Part shown: positions 7,273-15,782 of the stretch, in pieces
Layout of the letters: the number at the start of each line of letters is the position of its first letter
How positions within the stretch are numbered: position 1 is the stretch's first letter
Source of the DNA: CAMCXT01 sp046302715
GTDB lineage: Bacteria; Bacteroidota; Bacteroidia; M30B66
NCBI GenBank assembly: GCA_046302715.1
Contig: JBKCHQ010000133.1
Span: forward strand, 1-32,768
DNA: 32,768 nt
Direction: 5' to 3'
Notes under the pieces: generated by a model
The model's database searches: none
What the model was told of the DNA's origin: nothing
What the model saw: the letters and a program-made list of their open reading frames with translations, nothing else
Position numbers and translations under genes: made by a program

Positions 7273-7300
7273 TTGTTGAAAAATCGAGGCGTTTCAACAA
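7273..7300. repeat. Perfect 9-bp inverted repeat upstream of ORF6N gene
   Basis: TTGTTGAAA (7273-7281) and TTTCAACAA (7292-7300) form a perfect inverted repeat with a 10-nt spacer, about one helical turn. It lies 56-83 bp upstream of the ORF6N gene and about 125 bp upstream of the divergent lamin-tail gene. There is no T-tract, so an operator fits better than a terminator. The bound factor is unknown. Confidence 0.4.
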
Positions 7301-7400
7301 TAAGTATAAAACTATTAATCTATGATAGGTTCGTGCAATAACAAGCTTTAATTAATTCTTAATTCAAAACACAGTGTAGAAGCCAATCGAGTTATTTATA

Positions 7401-7408
7401 TACTTTTG
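7401..7408 (+). promoter_or_regulatory. -7 promoter element of the secreted nuclease operon
   Basis: TACTTTTG matches TAnnTTTG and ends 16 nt before the ATG at 7425, giving a predicted leader of about 10 nt. A -33 TTG at usual spacing is not evident. Confidence 0.4.
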
Positions 7409-7424
7409 CCTTGCAAACCATTTT

Positions 7425-8438
7425 ATGAATATGAAACGATTACTTTCTTCGGCAGCATTGATGTTAGTGCTCAGCCCAGTTTTTTCGCAGTGTAACGAGC
7501 TTTTTATTTCCGAATACGTTGAGGGCGACTTCTTTAACAAAGCGCTCGAATTATACAACCCCACCGCCAATCCTATCGACTTAGCGCAATATCGCTTAAT
7601 TCGCTGGGATAATGGATCAACCGATGCCGATCAGCCCGGGGGCGATGGCATTCTTAATTTGAGCGGTACTATCAACCCATATTCAACCTTTGTAGTGGTG
7701 GTAAACACCACACTGCAGGGGCAAGAAACTCCACCCGATCCCGCTTTGGCGGCTAAGGCAGATGCCATGTATGGCACTTCCTGTGTTCCGGGTACTGGGA
7801 TTATCCGCACACTCTGTTTTAATGGGGATGATGCTATTAGTCTTCAAAAAGCTACAGGCAACACCTATTTTAATGTGGATATTTTTGGTTCCATTGGCGA
7901 ACGTCCCAGTAATTCGCAAGGAACGTTTAGTCCCACAGCAGGCTGGACCGATATTGCACCTTACTCTTCAATGCCTGCAGGGTATGATGGCTCAGTACCC
8001 TACTTTTTCCGCTATTGGACCCTCGATCAAACACTAAAGCGTAAGTCATCTGTTGAGACCGGAATTAAAATAAATCCCGATCCAGAGACCTTTAATCCTG
8101 CCACAGAATGGGATTCCTTACCCCTTAACACCTTTGATTCATTAGGTTTTCATAATTGTAATTGCCAGTTATTGGGCGTTCAAACTTTAAAAGACGGCCG
8201 TGTAATTAAACTCCTCCCTAACCCTGCCAACGAAGCAACCCTCATCACCGCCGAAGAGCCTATTTACGGCTACACCGTGTTGAGTGCTGACGGACGCTCT
8301 ATTGAGAATGCAAATTTTTCGACACCTAGTCTGAACTTTGAACTCAACACAAGCACTTTCAGAACAGGCTCCTATCTGATTCAACTGCGCTTTAAAAACG
8401 CTGTAGCGTCAACGCGTAAATTATCTGTTGTTCACTAA
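7425..8438 (+). CDS. Secreted lamin tail domain (LTD) protein with T9SS sorting domain
   Basis: A 337-residue protein exported by Sec (MNMKRLLSSAALMLVLSPVFSQ) and then by T9SS. Residues about 24-150 resemble a lamin tail domain: CNELFISEYVEG, then NKALELYNPTANPIDLAQYRL and a later GDDAISLQ. LTDs in bacterial secreted proteins are often linked to nucleases or phosphatases, or to surface binding. The C-terminus (about 255-337) is a type-A T9SS sorting domain beginning LLPNPANEATLI and ending with a short hydrophobic-basic strand (ASTRKLSVVH). It is the first gene of a five-gene run, 11 nt before the TonB-dependent receptor gene. Its exact ligand is not evident. A start at the second Met (7431) is also possible. 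Confidence 0.85.
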   Translation: MNMKRLLSSAALMLVLSPVFSQCNELFISEYVEGDFFNKALELYNPTANPIDLAQYRLIRWDNGSTDADQPGGDGILNLSGTINPYSTFVVVVNTTLQGQETPPDPALAAKADAMYGTSCVPGTGIIRTLCFNGDDAISLQKATGNTYFNVDIFGSIGERPSNSQGTFSPTAGWTDIAPYSSMPAGYDGSVPYFFRYWTLDQTLKRKSSVETGIKINPDPETFNPATEWDSLPLNTFDSLGFHNCNCQLLGVQTLKDGRVIKLLPNPANEATLITAEEPIYGYTVLSADGRSIENANFSTPSLNFELNTSTFRTGSYLIQLRFKNAVASTRKLSVVH

Positions 8439-8449
8439 TTCGCAATGCC

Positions 8450-11230
8450 ATGAGCATTCGTTTTAACGCCTGTATAGCGTTCGTTTTTTGCTGCCTTATT
8501 TTTTCTGCCTCAAATGCACAACCTTTTTTCATAAAAGGCAAAGTTACTGATGCCACTACGGGCGAACCGCTTATTGGAGCCAATGTGATTTATGCATCGG
8601 GTAAAGGCACAACCGCCGATCTGGACGGTAATTATTCCATTAAAATTGAGCAGAATGGTGCGTACACTGTAACCTGTTCCTTCGTTGGATATTTGCCTGA
8701 AGAGAAAAAAATTACAGTAAATGGGCGCAACCTTGAGCTCAATTTTAATCTTAAGATTAAAGAAATGCGCGAGGTTGAGATTGTTTCAGATATTGCTATT
8801 GCACGCGAAACGCCAGTGGCATTCAGCAACATCAACCCTATTAAAATACAGGAACAACTCGGATCGCAAGATTTACCGATGATCCTTAACAGCACTCCAG
8901 GTGTTTATGCTACACAACAAGGCGGTGGCGACGGAGATGCGCGGGTATCGATTCGTGGATTTAACCAGCAAAATGTGTTGGTGATGATTGACGGTATCCC
9001 CATGAACGATATGGCCAACGGACGTGTTTTTTGGTCCAACTGGTTTGGATTGGACAATTTAACCACCGGCGTTCAGGTGCAGCGTGGTCTTGGCGCATCA
9101 AAACTGGCCATTCCCTCCATTGGTGGTTCGATGAATATTTTAACTTCAGGCATCGATACTAAGAAATTTATAACCCTTAAACAGGAAGTAGGCAACAACC
9201 TCAATCTTCGCACCGGCATTACCTTTTCAACAGGCAAATTAAATAATGGCTGGGCGGTGAGCGGCGCATTTTCGTACCGCAGAAACGATGGCTGGGTAGA
9301 TCAATTGTATTCGCGCATGTTTTTCTATTATTTCAAGGCTGAAAAAAGACTGGGTAAACACTTGCTTTCAATCTCAGGGTTTGGAGCGCCTCAGACATCG
9401 GCTCAACGCGATTTTAGGGTGGCCATTCCACTAGGGAATTACAGCAACGACCAAGCCTATGCATTGGGTATAGATACAGCCTTAACCAACAATTACGGCC
9501 GTAGATACAACCCCAGTTGGAATTATTTACGGCGTACTCGAAATGATTCATTAGCAGGAGAAGAAATTTTTAATACCAGCCTCAATCAATATCACAAACC
9601 GGTGGTTTCTGTTAAAGATTTAATCCAGGTTAACGAAAAGTTTTACATCTCTGCCATTGCGTATGCCTCATATGGAATGGGCGGCGGAACCCGCATGTAC
9701 GATGCCCCCAACCTCGATTCAACGGGCAGGCAAAATATTCAAGGGATATACAATACTAACGCTTTTGGAGCCTTCAACAATTACAACGGGTATATCTCCA
9801 ACGGCGATACCCTGTTTAAAAATTCTCGTAAATCAACAAACTTCCTCGAAAAAGCTTATAATTCGCATCAATGGTACGGAAGCTTAATCACATTTACCTA
9901 TAAACCTCAGCCCAATCTTGAGCTCTCGGGCGGTATTGACGGTCGCACCTACTCAGGTCAAACCTATTCGCTCATTACCGACCTCATGGGCGGCGATTTA
10001 GTAACGCCAACCAGCAACGTGGCATTCAGCAATAATGTAAATAACAAATATCCACTCTTTGAAGGCGATACCGTAAGGCAAAACAATGCTCGAAAAGTGC
10101 GATGGGCAGGAGCTTTTGCCATGGCCGAATACCGCGGCCCAAACTGGAGTGCGTTTGTGAACGTTTCGAGCGCCACATCGTTTTACAAACAGTATAATTA
10201 CTTCTTCAAGCGTCAACTGGTTTTGGAAGATACGACCTACGAAATTGGTTTTGGCGATACCATTACCACTGCTGCAGGTGATGTGTATCACTTGGGATCG
10301 CCCGGATTAAGAACCAACCAAACCGATTGGGTGCGCTTTACAGGTTTCACCGCCAAGGGTGGAATGAATTACAATCTCACAGAGAAAATGAATGTGTTTT
10401 TTAATCTCGGTTATTTAGAGCGTGTACCCTTGGTTTCGAATGTTTTTACAACAGGAAACATCCTTCGTACAAACATCAAAAATGAATTAATTAAATCTGT
10501 GGAATTGGGGTATTCGTATCGTTCTAAAACCTTCAGCACCAATATTAACGGATATTACACGCTCTGGCAAAACCGACCTGTGTCGGCAACTTTAATTGAT
10601 GCAAACGGCGAAAATGTTAGCACCAATGTTACCGGATTGGGAGCACTCCATAAAGGTATTGAGGTGGATTTTATTTATAAAGTTATGCCTCAAATTGCTT
10701 TAGAAGGAATGGTATCGCTGGGCGATTGGCAATGGAATAAAATTGCAAGTGCCTATTTGCTGGATCAGGCGGGCAATGTTTCGGACTCGGTTATTTTTGA
10801 TGCCAGGGGCATTCGTGTGGGCGATGCCGCGCAAAGCACCTTTGCCGGCAGCCTGCGCATTGAACCGGCGAAAGGAGCCTACATTAAACCGCAATACACC
10901 TATTTTTCAAGAAATTACGCCAACTTTAACCCCTCAAGCTATGCACTCACTGCGGCAAACGGAAGTCCTAATCCGATTATTGGCCGTCAGGCCTGGCGTA
11001 TGCCCGATTACGGTATGCTTGACATAAGTGCCGGCTATGGATTTTGGGTAAAAAAGATAAAAATCGATTTACGTCTTACCGTATTAAACGTTACCGACCG
11101 TTTTGCTATAACCGACGCACAGGATTCGAATTTTACCACTGCCGGAAGCCTCCAAAATGCTCAGGCCGCATTACCCAATATCCTCATGGGCAGACGTTGG
11201 ATGAGTTCTGTTGCATTTACCTTTAACTAA
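8450..11230 (+). CDS. TonB-dependent outer-membrane receptor with CarboxypepD-regulatory-like domain
   Basis: A 926-residue receptor that moves a bound substrate across the outer membrane using TonB energy. After a signal peptide (ends about ASNAQ), residues 26-110 form a carboxypeptidase regulatory-like domain (IKGKVTDATTGEPLIGANV, then GTTADLDGNYSI and SFVGYLPEE). The plug follows (about 130-235: PMILNSTPGVYATQQGG, VSIRGFNQQNVLVMIDGIPMND, VQRGLGASKLAIPSIGG). The remainder is a beta-barrel ending in an aromatic residue (SSVAFTFN). No SusD-like partner lies beside it, so this is not a classical polysaccharide locus. The nuclease and LTD protein in the same operon suggest a nucleic-acid-derived ligand, which is inference. 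The stop codon overlaps the next gene's ATG by one base. Confidence 0.93.
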   Translation: MSIRFNACIAFVFCCLIFSASNAQPFFIKGKVTDATTGEPLIGANVIYASGKGTTADLDGNYSIKIEQNGAYTVTCSFVGYLPEEKKITVNGRNLELNFNLKIKEMREVEIVSDIAIARETPVAFSNINPIKIQEQLGSQDLPMILNSTPGVYATQQGGGDGDARVSIRGFNQQNVLVMIDGIPMNDMANGRVFWSNWFGLDNLTTGVQVQRGLGASKLAIPSIGGSMNILTSGIDTKKFITLKQEVGNNLNLRTGITFSTGKLNNGWAVSGAFSYRRNDGWVDQLYSRMFFYYFKAEKRLGKHLLSISGFGAPQTSAQRDFRVAIPLGNYSNDQAYALGIDTALTNNYGRRYNPSWNYLRRTRNDSLAGEEIFNTSLNQYHKPVVSVKDLIQVNEKFYISAIAYASYGMGGGTRMYDAPNLDSTGRQNIQGIYNTNAFGAFNNYNGYISNGDTLFKNSRKSTNFLEKAYNSHQWYGSLITFTYKPQPNLELSGGIDGRTYSGQTYSLITDLMGGDLVTPTSNVAFSNNVNNKYPLFEGDTVRQNNARKVRWAGAFAMAEYRGPNWSAFVNVSSATSFYKQYNYFFKRQLVLEDTTYEIGFGDTITTAAGDVYHLGSPGLRTNQTDWVRFTGFTAKGGMNYNLTEKMNVFFNLGYLERVPLVSNVFTTGNILRTNIKNELIKSVELGYSYRSKTFSTNINGYYTLWQNRPVSATLIDANGENVSTNVTGLGALHKGIEVDFIYKVMPQIALEGMVSLGDWQWNKIASAYLLDQAGNVSDSVIFDARGIRVGDAAQSTFAGSLRIEPAKGAYIKPQYTYFSRNYANFNPSSYALTAANGSPNPIIGRQAWRMPDYGMLDISAGYGFWVKKIKIDLRLTVLNVTDRFAITDAQDSNFTTAGSLQNAQAALPNILMGRRWMSSVAFTFN

Positions 11231-11700
11231 TGCACCAAATAATGACGTTCATTAAATCATATGTCTTTACAGCTTTTTTAAGCGGTTTATTGGTTCTATG
11301 CTCCTGTAAAAAGGAACAGCAGGCCGCCGATGCACTCGCAGGAAACACCTATTTAATTACTCAAGCAATACTCACCGATACCACTGAGGTAAATATCCCC
11401 GAAAGCGGGTATGCCTTGTATTTTGCCCCCTGTGAAAATGCCTATTCGGCTACCTGTAGAGCTTATTTAAATTACTCGGTTTTGCTCGCCGACAGTACCG
11501 TACAAAATAAAACAGACAGCTTAAAATACGATTTGCGTACCGATGAGCTAACCTTCACCTATACGCAGAATCAGGCCTTATTTAAGTTCTTGCTCAACCG
11601 ATTTACTTACACCAACCTTAACGAAAACAACATAACTTTGACTCAAACCGGTATAACGGATGACAAAACTCCCATTCAAATAAACCTCACAAAAAAGTAA
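11230..11700 (+). CDS. Small lipoprotein of unknown function in the receptor/nuclease operon
   Basis: A 156-residue protein starting with a hydrophobic segment and a lipobox-like site (SGLLVLCSCKKEQQ), so it is probably a lipoprotein facing the periplasm or cell surface. The mature part contains alternating hydrophobic strands (YALYFAPCENAYSATCRAYLNYSVLL, later DKTPIQINLTKK) that suggest a small beta-rich, lipocalin-like fold; two cysteines about 9 residues apart may pair. I do not recognise a named family. Two starts are possible: the ATG at 11230, which overlaps the receptor stop codon by one base, or the ATG at 11242, which gives a more standard signal (MTFIKSYVF). It could be a surface partner of the receptor. 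Confidence 0.75.
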   Translation: MHQIMTFIKSYVFTAFLSGLLVLCSCKKEQQAADALAGNTYLITQAILTDTTEVNIPESGYALYFAPCENAYSATCRAYLNYSVLLADSTVQNKTDSLKYDLRTDELTFTYTQNQALFKFLLNRFTYTNLNENNITLTQTGITDDKTPIQINLTKK

Positions 11701-11710
11701 CACATTCACC

Positions 11711-12508
11711 ATGAAACATTTATCCATCATTGCCTCGGTTTTGCTATTGTTGAGTAATTTAAACTTGAAAAGTCAGGTTGTACTACCCGCATATTATGCC
11801 TGCGAGGGAGCTACACCTAATGGATTTACGCTTGATTTAGGAGCTGACTCACTGTATACGCCCGCATCGGCATGTGAGGGTAACGGTTCTTTACGCTTTG
11901 GCAGCGAAAACGAAAACTTAGTTATTCATACAGCCACGCAGCCTACATCTATTAGCTTTCTGGTCAAAGGAATGGTAGGAACTGCTGACTTCTGGAACGG
12001 TTCCTTTTATATACAAGAATCGGCAGATGGTTTAGTTTGGAGCATAATTGATTCCATTAGCGGAGCTGAAGCTCTGCCTATTGATATTTGTGCTTCAAGA
12101 ACATTTAACATTAGCAATCCTGAAACACGTTTCCTTCGACTGTATTTCTTCAATAAGTTTTCAGGCAACGATACCACAAACGGTGGAGGCAATGTCAATA
12201 TTGACAGTATATATGTAGATGGCGGCGAAATTACGGGAAAGTCTACGCTTTCGAAACCCATGGAAGCACTTAGCCTATTCCCCAATCCCGCTGCCGATTG
12301 GATTAAACTGCGAAGTTCGCATTCTATTAGTAATATTTGTGTTTATTCGGCTCAAGGACAGATTTGTCAAGTTAATACAACCATATTAAACAACGAAGCT
12401 ATAATTCAAATAGAGCGTTTACCTGCGGGAGTGTATTTTGTTACTTTAGTTGACAGGATCGGTCAAATGCATACGTCTAAGTTTTTTGTTTATTCCACCT
12501 TAAAATAA
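11711..12508 (+). CDS. Secreted T9SS protein with jelly-roll-like module, paralogous to the nuclease N-terminus
   Basis: A 265-residue protein with a signal peptide (MKHLSIIASVLLLLSNLNLKSQ), one module of about 150 residues and a C-terminal T9SS domain (about 185-265, LSLFPNPAADWIKL, ending AGVYFVTLVDRIG and a short basic tail). The module shares landmarks in the same order with residues 20-170 of the next protein: W/Y-x-C near the start, A-C-(E/D)-G-N-(G/S)-S-L-R, ENLVIH/ESLVIF, Q-P, W-x-G-x-F-x-(I/V)-QES-x-DG, NISNPETRFLRL/NFSNPQSRYLRF and a final strand before the linker. This indicates a tandem duplication in which only the second copy carries the nuclease. A binding role at the surface is inference. 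The gap to the next gene is one base. Confidence 0.82.
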   Translation: MKHLSIIASVLLLLSNLNLKSQVVLPAYYACEGATPNGFTLDLGADSLYTPASACEGNGSLRFGSENENLVIHTATQPTSISFLVKGMVGTADFWNGSFYIQESADGLVWSIIDSISGAEALPIDICASRTFNISNPETRFLRLYFFNKFSGNDTTNGGGNVNIDSIYVDGGEITGKSTLSKPMEALSLFPNPAADWIKLRSSHSISNICVYSAQGQICQVNTTILNNEAIIQIERLPAGVYFVTLVDRIGQMHTSKFFVYSTLK

Positions 12509-12509
12509 A

Positions 12510-14819
12510 ATGATGAAAAAAATTACGCTTTTCGCCCTGCTCTTTAGCGCTTTATTTACTCAAGCGCAAACCTCAGTGCCCACATCCTGGGATTGTAGCT
12601 CGGGTACTCCGCCAACAGGATGGACCTTCAACGACTTGGGTGGAACAGGCGGTACCAACTATACCGGATCTGCTTCATGTGATGGCAATTCATCATTACG
12701 GATGAATTTTGATGAAGAATCGCTGGTAATCTTTTTTGGAGAACAACCCGGCCCTGTTTCATATTTAATCAACGGTAATACCGGAAACACCGCCGCATGG
12801 CAAGGTAATTTTTTGGTTCAGGAATCGGTGGATGGCACAACTTGGACTACCATTAAAGCGTATTCTACTACAGGTGGTGAACTTTCTGTTGGAAACGGCA
12901 ATTGCCTCGACGAAACATATAATTTCAGCAATCCACAAAGTCGCTACCTACGCTTTTATTATGAAACCAAAGTTTCGGGCTTCAATGTTAGGCTTGATGA
13001 GATTAGTGTGGCCGAGCCTGTTATCACTACGGCCAGCATTTCTGTTAGTGTAAATGCTAATAACATTCTCGATGGGAGTGTTGCGCCTCCGTTCAGCGGC
13101 AGCAATGTTACGCATACCATAACAAATGAAGGCACTCAAGAAACGCTAGATATTTCTGCCATTTCATTAAGTGGAGCAGATGCATCGGCATTCACCGTTA
13201 CATCACCTGCCCTACCCGCTTCAATTTTGCCCGGCCAATCTTTAAATCTAGTACTCGCATTCGCCCCCAATGCAGGTCAGGCAAGCCATACCGCCGAAAT
13301 AAACATTGCAAGCAACGATGCTTCAAATCCCGAGTTTACCTACACGATTTATGGGGTAAATGGAAATCTCGCAACTGAGCCTACGCAAGCGGTAAGTTCG
13401 ATCCAATTTCCGATCAACAAATCGTACCGAACTCAAATAGCGTTTACGGGCAGCATTCTTTCAAGTGATGTTTTAGGAGGATATGTGGTATTACGCAGCG
13501 AAAACGGAGCAGTTGACACGGCTCCGCAAGATGGAATGGAATATCAGCGTGGGCAAACCATTGGTAATGCCAAAGTTATTTTCAGTGGACGCCCGCAAAG
13601 TAACGATATATCTATTGTTCCAACCTACGTTCTAGCGGGTAAAACCTATCATTTCGCGGCATTTCCTTATAGTGGTTCAGGAACTTATACAAATTACCTA
13701 ACCACTATTAACTCGGTTAATATTACAGCTCCTGAGAGCATGCAAAGTTTAAGCGAGTATGCAGGTATTTCTACTTCCAACGCGACCTTGGTAAGTGATT
13801 TACACAATCTAATTAATCCCCACCAAGTGCAGTTTTATTCGAACTATGCACCTACCATGATTAATTTATTCACCACACGCGACACCCTGGCAACAGTGGG
13901 TGCAACAACATTTAACCGCGTAGTTGATTGTGTTTATTCGGGAGAGAAGCGCTTGTACAATGAACCCTTCGATTGGTCTGCCTACGATTACAGCCGCGAG
14001 CATACCTTCCCACACAGCTGGATGCCTTCCTTCGATTCACAAGAAACGCCTGAATATAGCGATTATCATAATTTATATCCAGCAAAACAAACCAATGTAA
14101 ATGCACGCCGCTGCAATTATCCACTCGGAGAAATTGTAACACCGATGAGCCCGCCACAGGTTTATTTAGATTGTGAACTTGGGCGCGATGCCAATGGGAA
14201 TATGGTATTCGAGCCACGTGATGTACACAAAGGGCGTGCTGCTAGATCACTCATGTATATGGCTGTGTGTTATTCTGAAGGCAATCAACTTTTCAGTTTC
14301 AACAATCCCATTGGCGAAGTTTGTTTGTCAAATAACATAACTTATCCACAAGATCAGAATTTAATGAAGAAATGGCATTTTCAATATCCTCCGGATGCTT
14401 TTGATATGGCACGCAACGACTTTTTAGACTCCCTGCAGGAAAACCGTAACCCCTTTGTTGATCTTCCGGATTTGGCTTGTTACATCGATTTTGGAACATT
14501 AACCTACATAAGCAATCCGCCTAGCCCTTGTTATGAAAGCTCGTCGGGTATCGCTAACGATAACCAAATCAATTTTTCGGTGTTTCCTAATCCTACCGAA
14601 AATGCCAGCACACTAAGCTTTTACTTGAACGCTTCAACGCTTTATTCTATTGAAGTGCTTGATATGAATGGAAAATTGCTCCAAACATCGAAGCATACCG
14701 CAGTTCAAGGCTTGAATCAGCAAAACATCAACACAACAGAATTATCTGCAGGCACTTACGTGGTTCGTTTGGTGACGGGGACCACGGTTCGCCAACAATT
14801 GCTGCTGGTTTCAAAGTAA
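12510..14819 (+). CDS. Secreted endonuclease I family nuclease with T9SS sorting domain
   Basis: A 769-residue multidomain nuclease. Order: signal peptide (about 1-19, ending TQAQ); jelly-roll-like module (20-170) shared with the preceding protein; choice-of-anchor D/HYDIN-like beta domain (about 175-285: TITNEGTQETLDISAISLSG, AFAPNAGQASHTAEINIASND); a further beta segment (about 290-400); endonuclease I domain (about 425-670) with the active-site SREHTFPHSW (Glu497, His498), DYHNLYPA (Asn521) and GRAARSLMYMAV; and a T9SS type-A tail (about 690-769: FSVFPNPTENA, ending VVRLVTGTTVRQQLLLVSK). Glu, His and Asn match the metal and general-base residues of Vvn/EndA-type enzymes that cut DNA and RNA without sequence preference. 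It is the last gene of the operon, followed by a strong terminator. Confidence 0.92.
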   Translation: MMKKITLFALLFSALFTQAQTSVPTSWDCSSGTPPTGWTFNDLGGTGGTNYTGSASCDGNSSLRMNFDEESLVIFFGEQPGPVSYLINGNTGNTAAWQGNFLVQESVDGTTWTTIKAYSTTGGELSVGNGNCLDETYNFSNPQSRYLRFYYETKVSGFNVRLDEISVAEPVITTASISVSVNANNILDGSVAPPFSGSNVTHTITNEGTQETLDISAISLSGADASAFTVTSPALPASILPGQSLNLVLAFAPNAGQASHTAEINIASNDASNPEFTYTIYGVNGNLATEPTQAVSSIQFPINKSYRTQIAFTGSILSSDVLGGYVVLRSENGAVDTAPQDGMEYQRGQTIGNAKVIFSGRPQSNDISIVPTYVLAGKTYHFAAFPYSGSGTYTNYLTTINSVNITAPESMQSLSEYAGISTSNATLVSDLHNLINPHQVQFYSNYAPTMINLFTTRDTLATVGATTFNRVVDCVYSGEKRLYNEPFDWSAYDYSREHTFPHSWMPSFDSQETPEYSDYHNLYPAKQTNVNARRCNYPLGEIVTPMSPPQVYLDCELGRDANGNMVFEPRDVHKGRAARSLMYMAVCYSEGNQLFSFNNPIGEVCLSNNITYPQDQNLMKKWHFQYPPDAFDMARNDFLDSLQENRNPFVDLPDLACYIDFGTLTYISNPPSPCYESSSGIANDNQINFSVFPNPTENASTLSFYLNASTLYSIEVLDMNGKLLQTSKHTAVQGLNQQNINTTELSAGTYVVRLVTGTTVRQQLLLVSK

Positions 14820-14842
14820 AAACTGAAATCCAAGAATTAATA

Positions 14843-14872
14843 AAGCCTCGAAATACGTTTCGGGGCTTTTTT
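14843..14872 (+). terminator. Intrinsic terminator of the receptor/nuclease operon
   Basis: An 11-bp stem (AAGCCTCGAAA with TTTCGGGGCTT, one T-G pair) with a TACG loop is followed by TTTTTT. It starts 24 nt after the nuclease stop. The stop of the convergent XRE-S24 gene lies at the end of the T-tract, and the stem could also serve that gene, although the minus-strand T-tract is weaker. Confidence 0.85.
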
Positions 14873-15656
14873 ATTTGCGCTTCATGGTATTCTTGAGCAT
14901 GCTCACCTCGCGCTGTAAATTCATCACCGTTGCGTTTATTTCTGATTTGCTCAGGTTAGGTTCAGGTAATTCAGAAGAAATGTAGTGGGTAAATTTCCAT
15001 ACTTCACAAACCGAATCAACCGATATGGAATACGGTTCGTAAAAGGGATTGGTGGAACAAAGCAGCAAAGTGCCATCATCGTGAATATGATTAAACACGG
15101 TTTTAAATACGATGCCTTCGTCTTGGGTAACTATAATATACGGCTGCCCATTTTTGATAAAATTCCAATTGTCCAAGTATTCGCCGGTAACCCATGAGCC
15201 ATCAGCCACCGGGGGCATAGAATCACCCATAATCGGAAAAGTTCGATATTTCTTACCCGAAGCTAAAAAAGGCATGTGGAAGGTAGGCAAAACACGGATG
15301 TAATCAGGATCGGCATAGCCCGAAGTATAGCCGGCACGGGCTTTTACGGGCACCAGCTCTACAAATTCGTTGTTGTCATTATCAACAGCGGTAGTAACCA
15401 CCCGTAATTTGGTGCCGCTTATCCAGTCTTTATCCAATCCAGGCTGAAAGCCTAACTGCTCTAGCGGTTTACGAATCATCTGATCTACACTAACTTTATA
15501 ATACTCTGCCAGTTTTAAAAGATTGTCCAAACTGGGCTCGGCCGAACCGTTTTCGTAACCGCTTAAGGTAGTGCGTTTCATAAGTAAATCTTGAGAAACC
15601 TCTTCCTGCGATTTACCAATTTGCTTTCTCAAATACTTTAAGTTAGCCGTAATCAT
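14871..15656 (-). CDS. XRE-family regulator with S24 (LexA/CI-like) autocleavage domain
   Basis: A 261-residue DNA-binding repressor. Residues 5-60 are an XRE helix-turn-helix (LKYLRKQIGKSQEEVSQDL, TTLSGYENGSAEPS). Residues about 100-225 are a peptidase S24 domain: candidate cleavage site Ala108-Gly109 (KARAGYTSGY), nucleophile Ser146 (MGDSMPP) and general base Lys185 (IVFKTVF). The C-terminus (about 235-261) is a short charged helix, likely coiled coil. All catalytic elements are intact, so self-cleavage in response to DNA damage or another signal is plausible, but a RecA link cannot be inferred from sequence. No phage genes surround it. The promoter carries TGACA/TGTCA repeats overlapping both core elements, consistent with autorepression, and the divergent subtilisin gene may share them. 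Confidence 0.92.
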   Translation of the reverse strand: MITANLKYLRKQIGKSQEEVSQDLLMKRTTLSGYENGSAEPSLDNLLKLAEYYKVSVDQMIRKPLEQLGFQPGLDKDWISGTKLRVVTTAVDNDNNEFVELVPVKARAGYTSGYADPDYIRVLPTFHMPFLASGKKYRTFPIMGDSMPPVADGSWVTGEYLDNWNFIKNGQPYIIVTQDEGIVFKTVFNHIHDDGTLLLCSTNPFYEPYSISVDSVCEVWKFTHYISSELPEPNLSKSEINATVMNLQREVSMLKNTMKRK

Positions 15657-15672
15657 GACAGTTTTTTTGTCA
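15656..15672. promoter_or_regulatory. Candidate XRE-S24 operator (TGACA-N7-TGTCA)
   Basis: A perfect inverted repeat TGACA-N7-TGTCA begins at the first base of the regulator's start codon (its T at 15656 is the complement of the ATG's A) and overlaps the -7 element at 15671-15678. A third TGTCA half-site lies at 15699-15703 over the -33 element. Both core promoter elements would be covered by bound repressor. The identity of the binding protein is inference from position. Confidence 0.5.
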
Positions 15673-15704
15673 AATGTAAATTATTTTGCCATAAATACTG
15701 TCAA
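15671..15704 (-). promoter_or_regulatory. Promoter of the XRE-S24 gene
   Basis: On the minus strand TTGACA (15704-15699) is followed after 20 nt by TACATTTG (15678-15671), matching the -33 TTG and -7 TAnnTTTG of Bacteroidota promoters at accepted spacing. The start would be near 15664, giving a leader of only about 8 nt. Confidence 0.6.
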
Positions 15705-15782
15705 AAACAATTTATTTTTTTGAACCTTGACCATCGGCAATTGTTTAAATTGCACTTTATATTGAACGAAAACAGAGGCAGT

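Noticed and set aside
14871..15656. Prophage repressor marking an integrated phage
   Set aside because: No integrase, structural or lysis genes, or attachment repeats lie on either side; XRE-S24 regulators are common as stand-alone genes in Bacteroidota.
15720..15782. 21-residue N-terminal extension of the subtilisin
   Set aside because: A clear signal peptide starts at the ATG at 15783; the extension would bury it.
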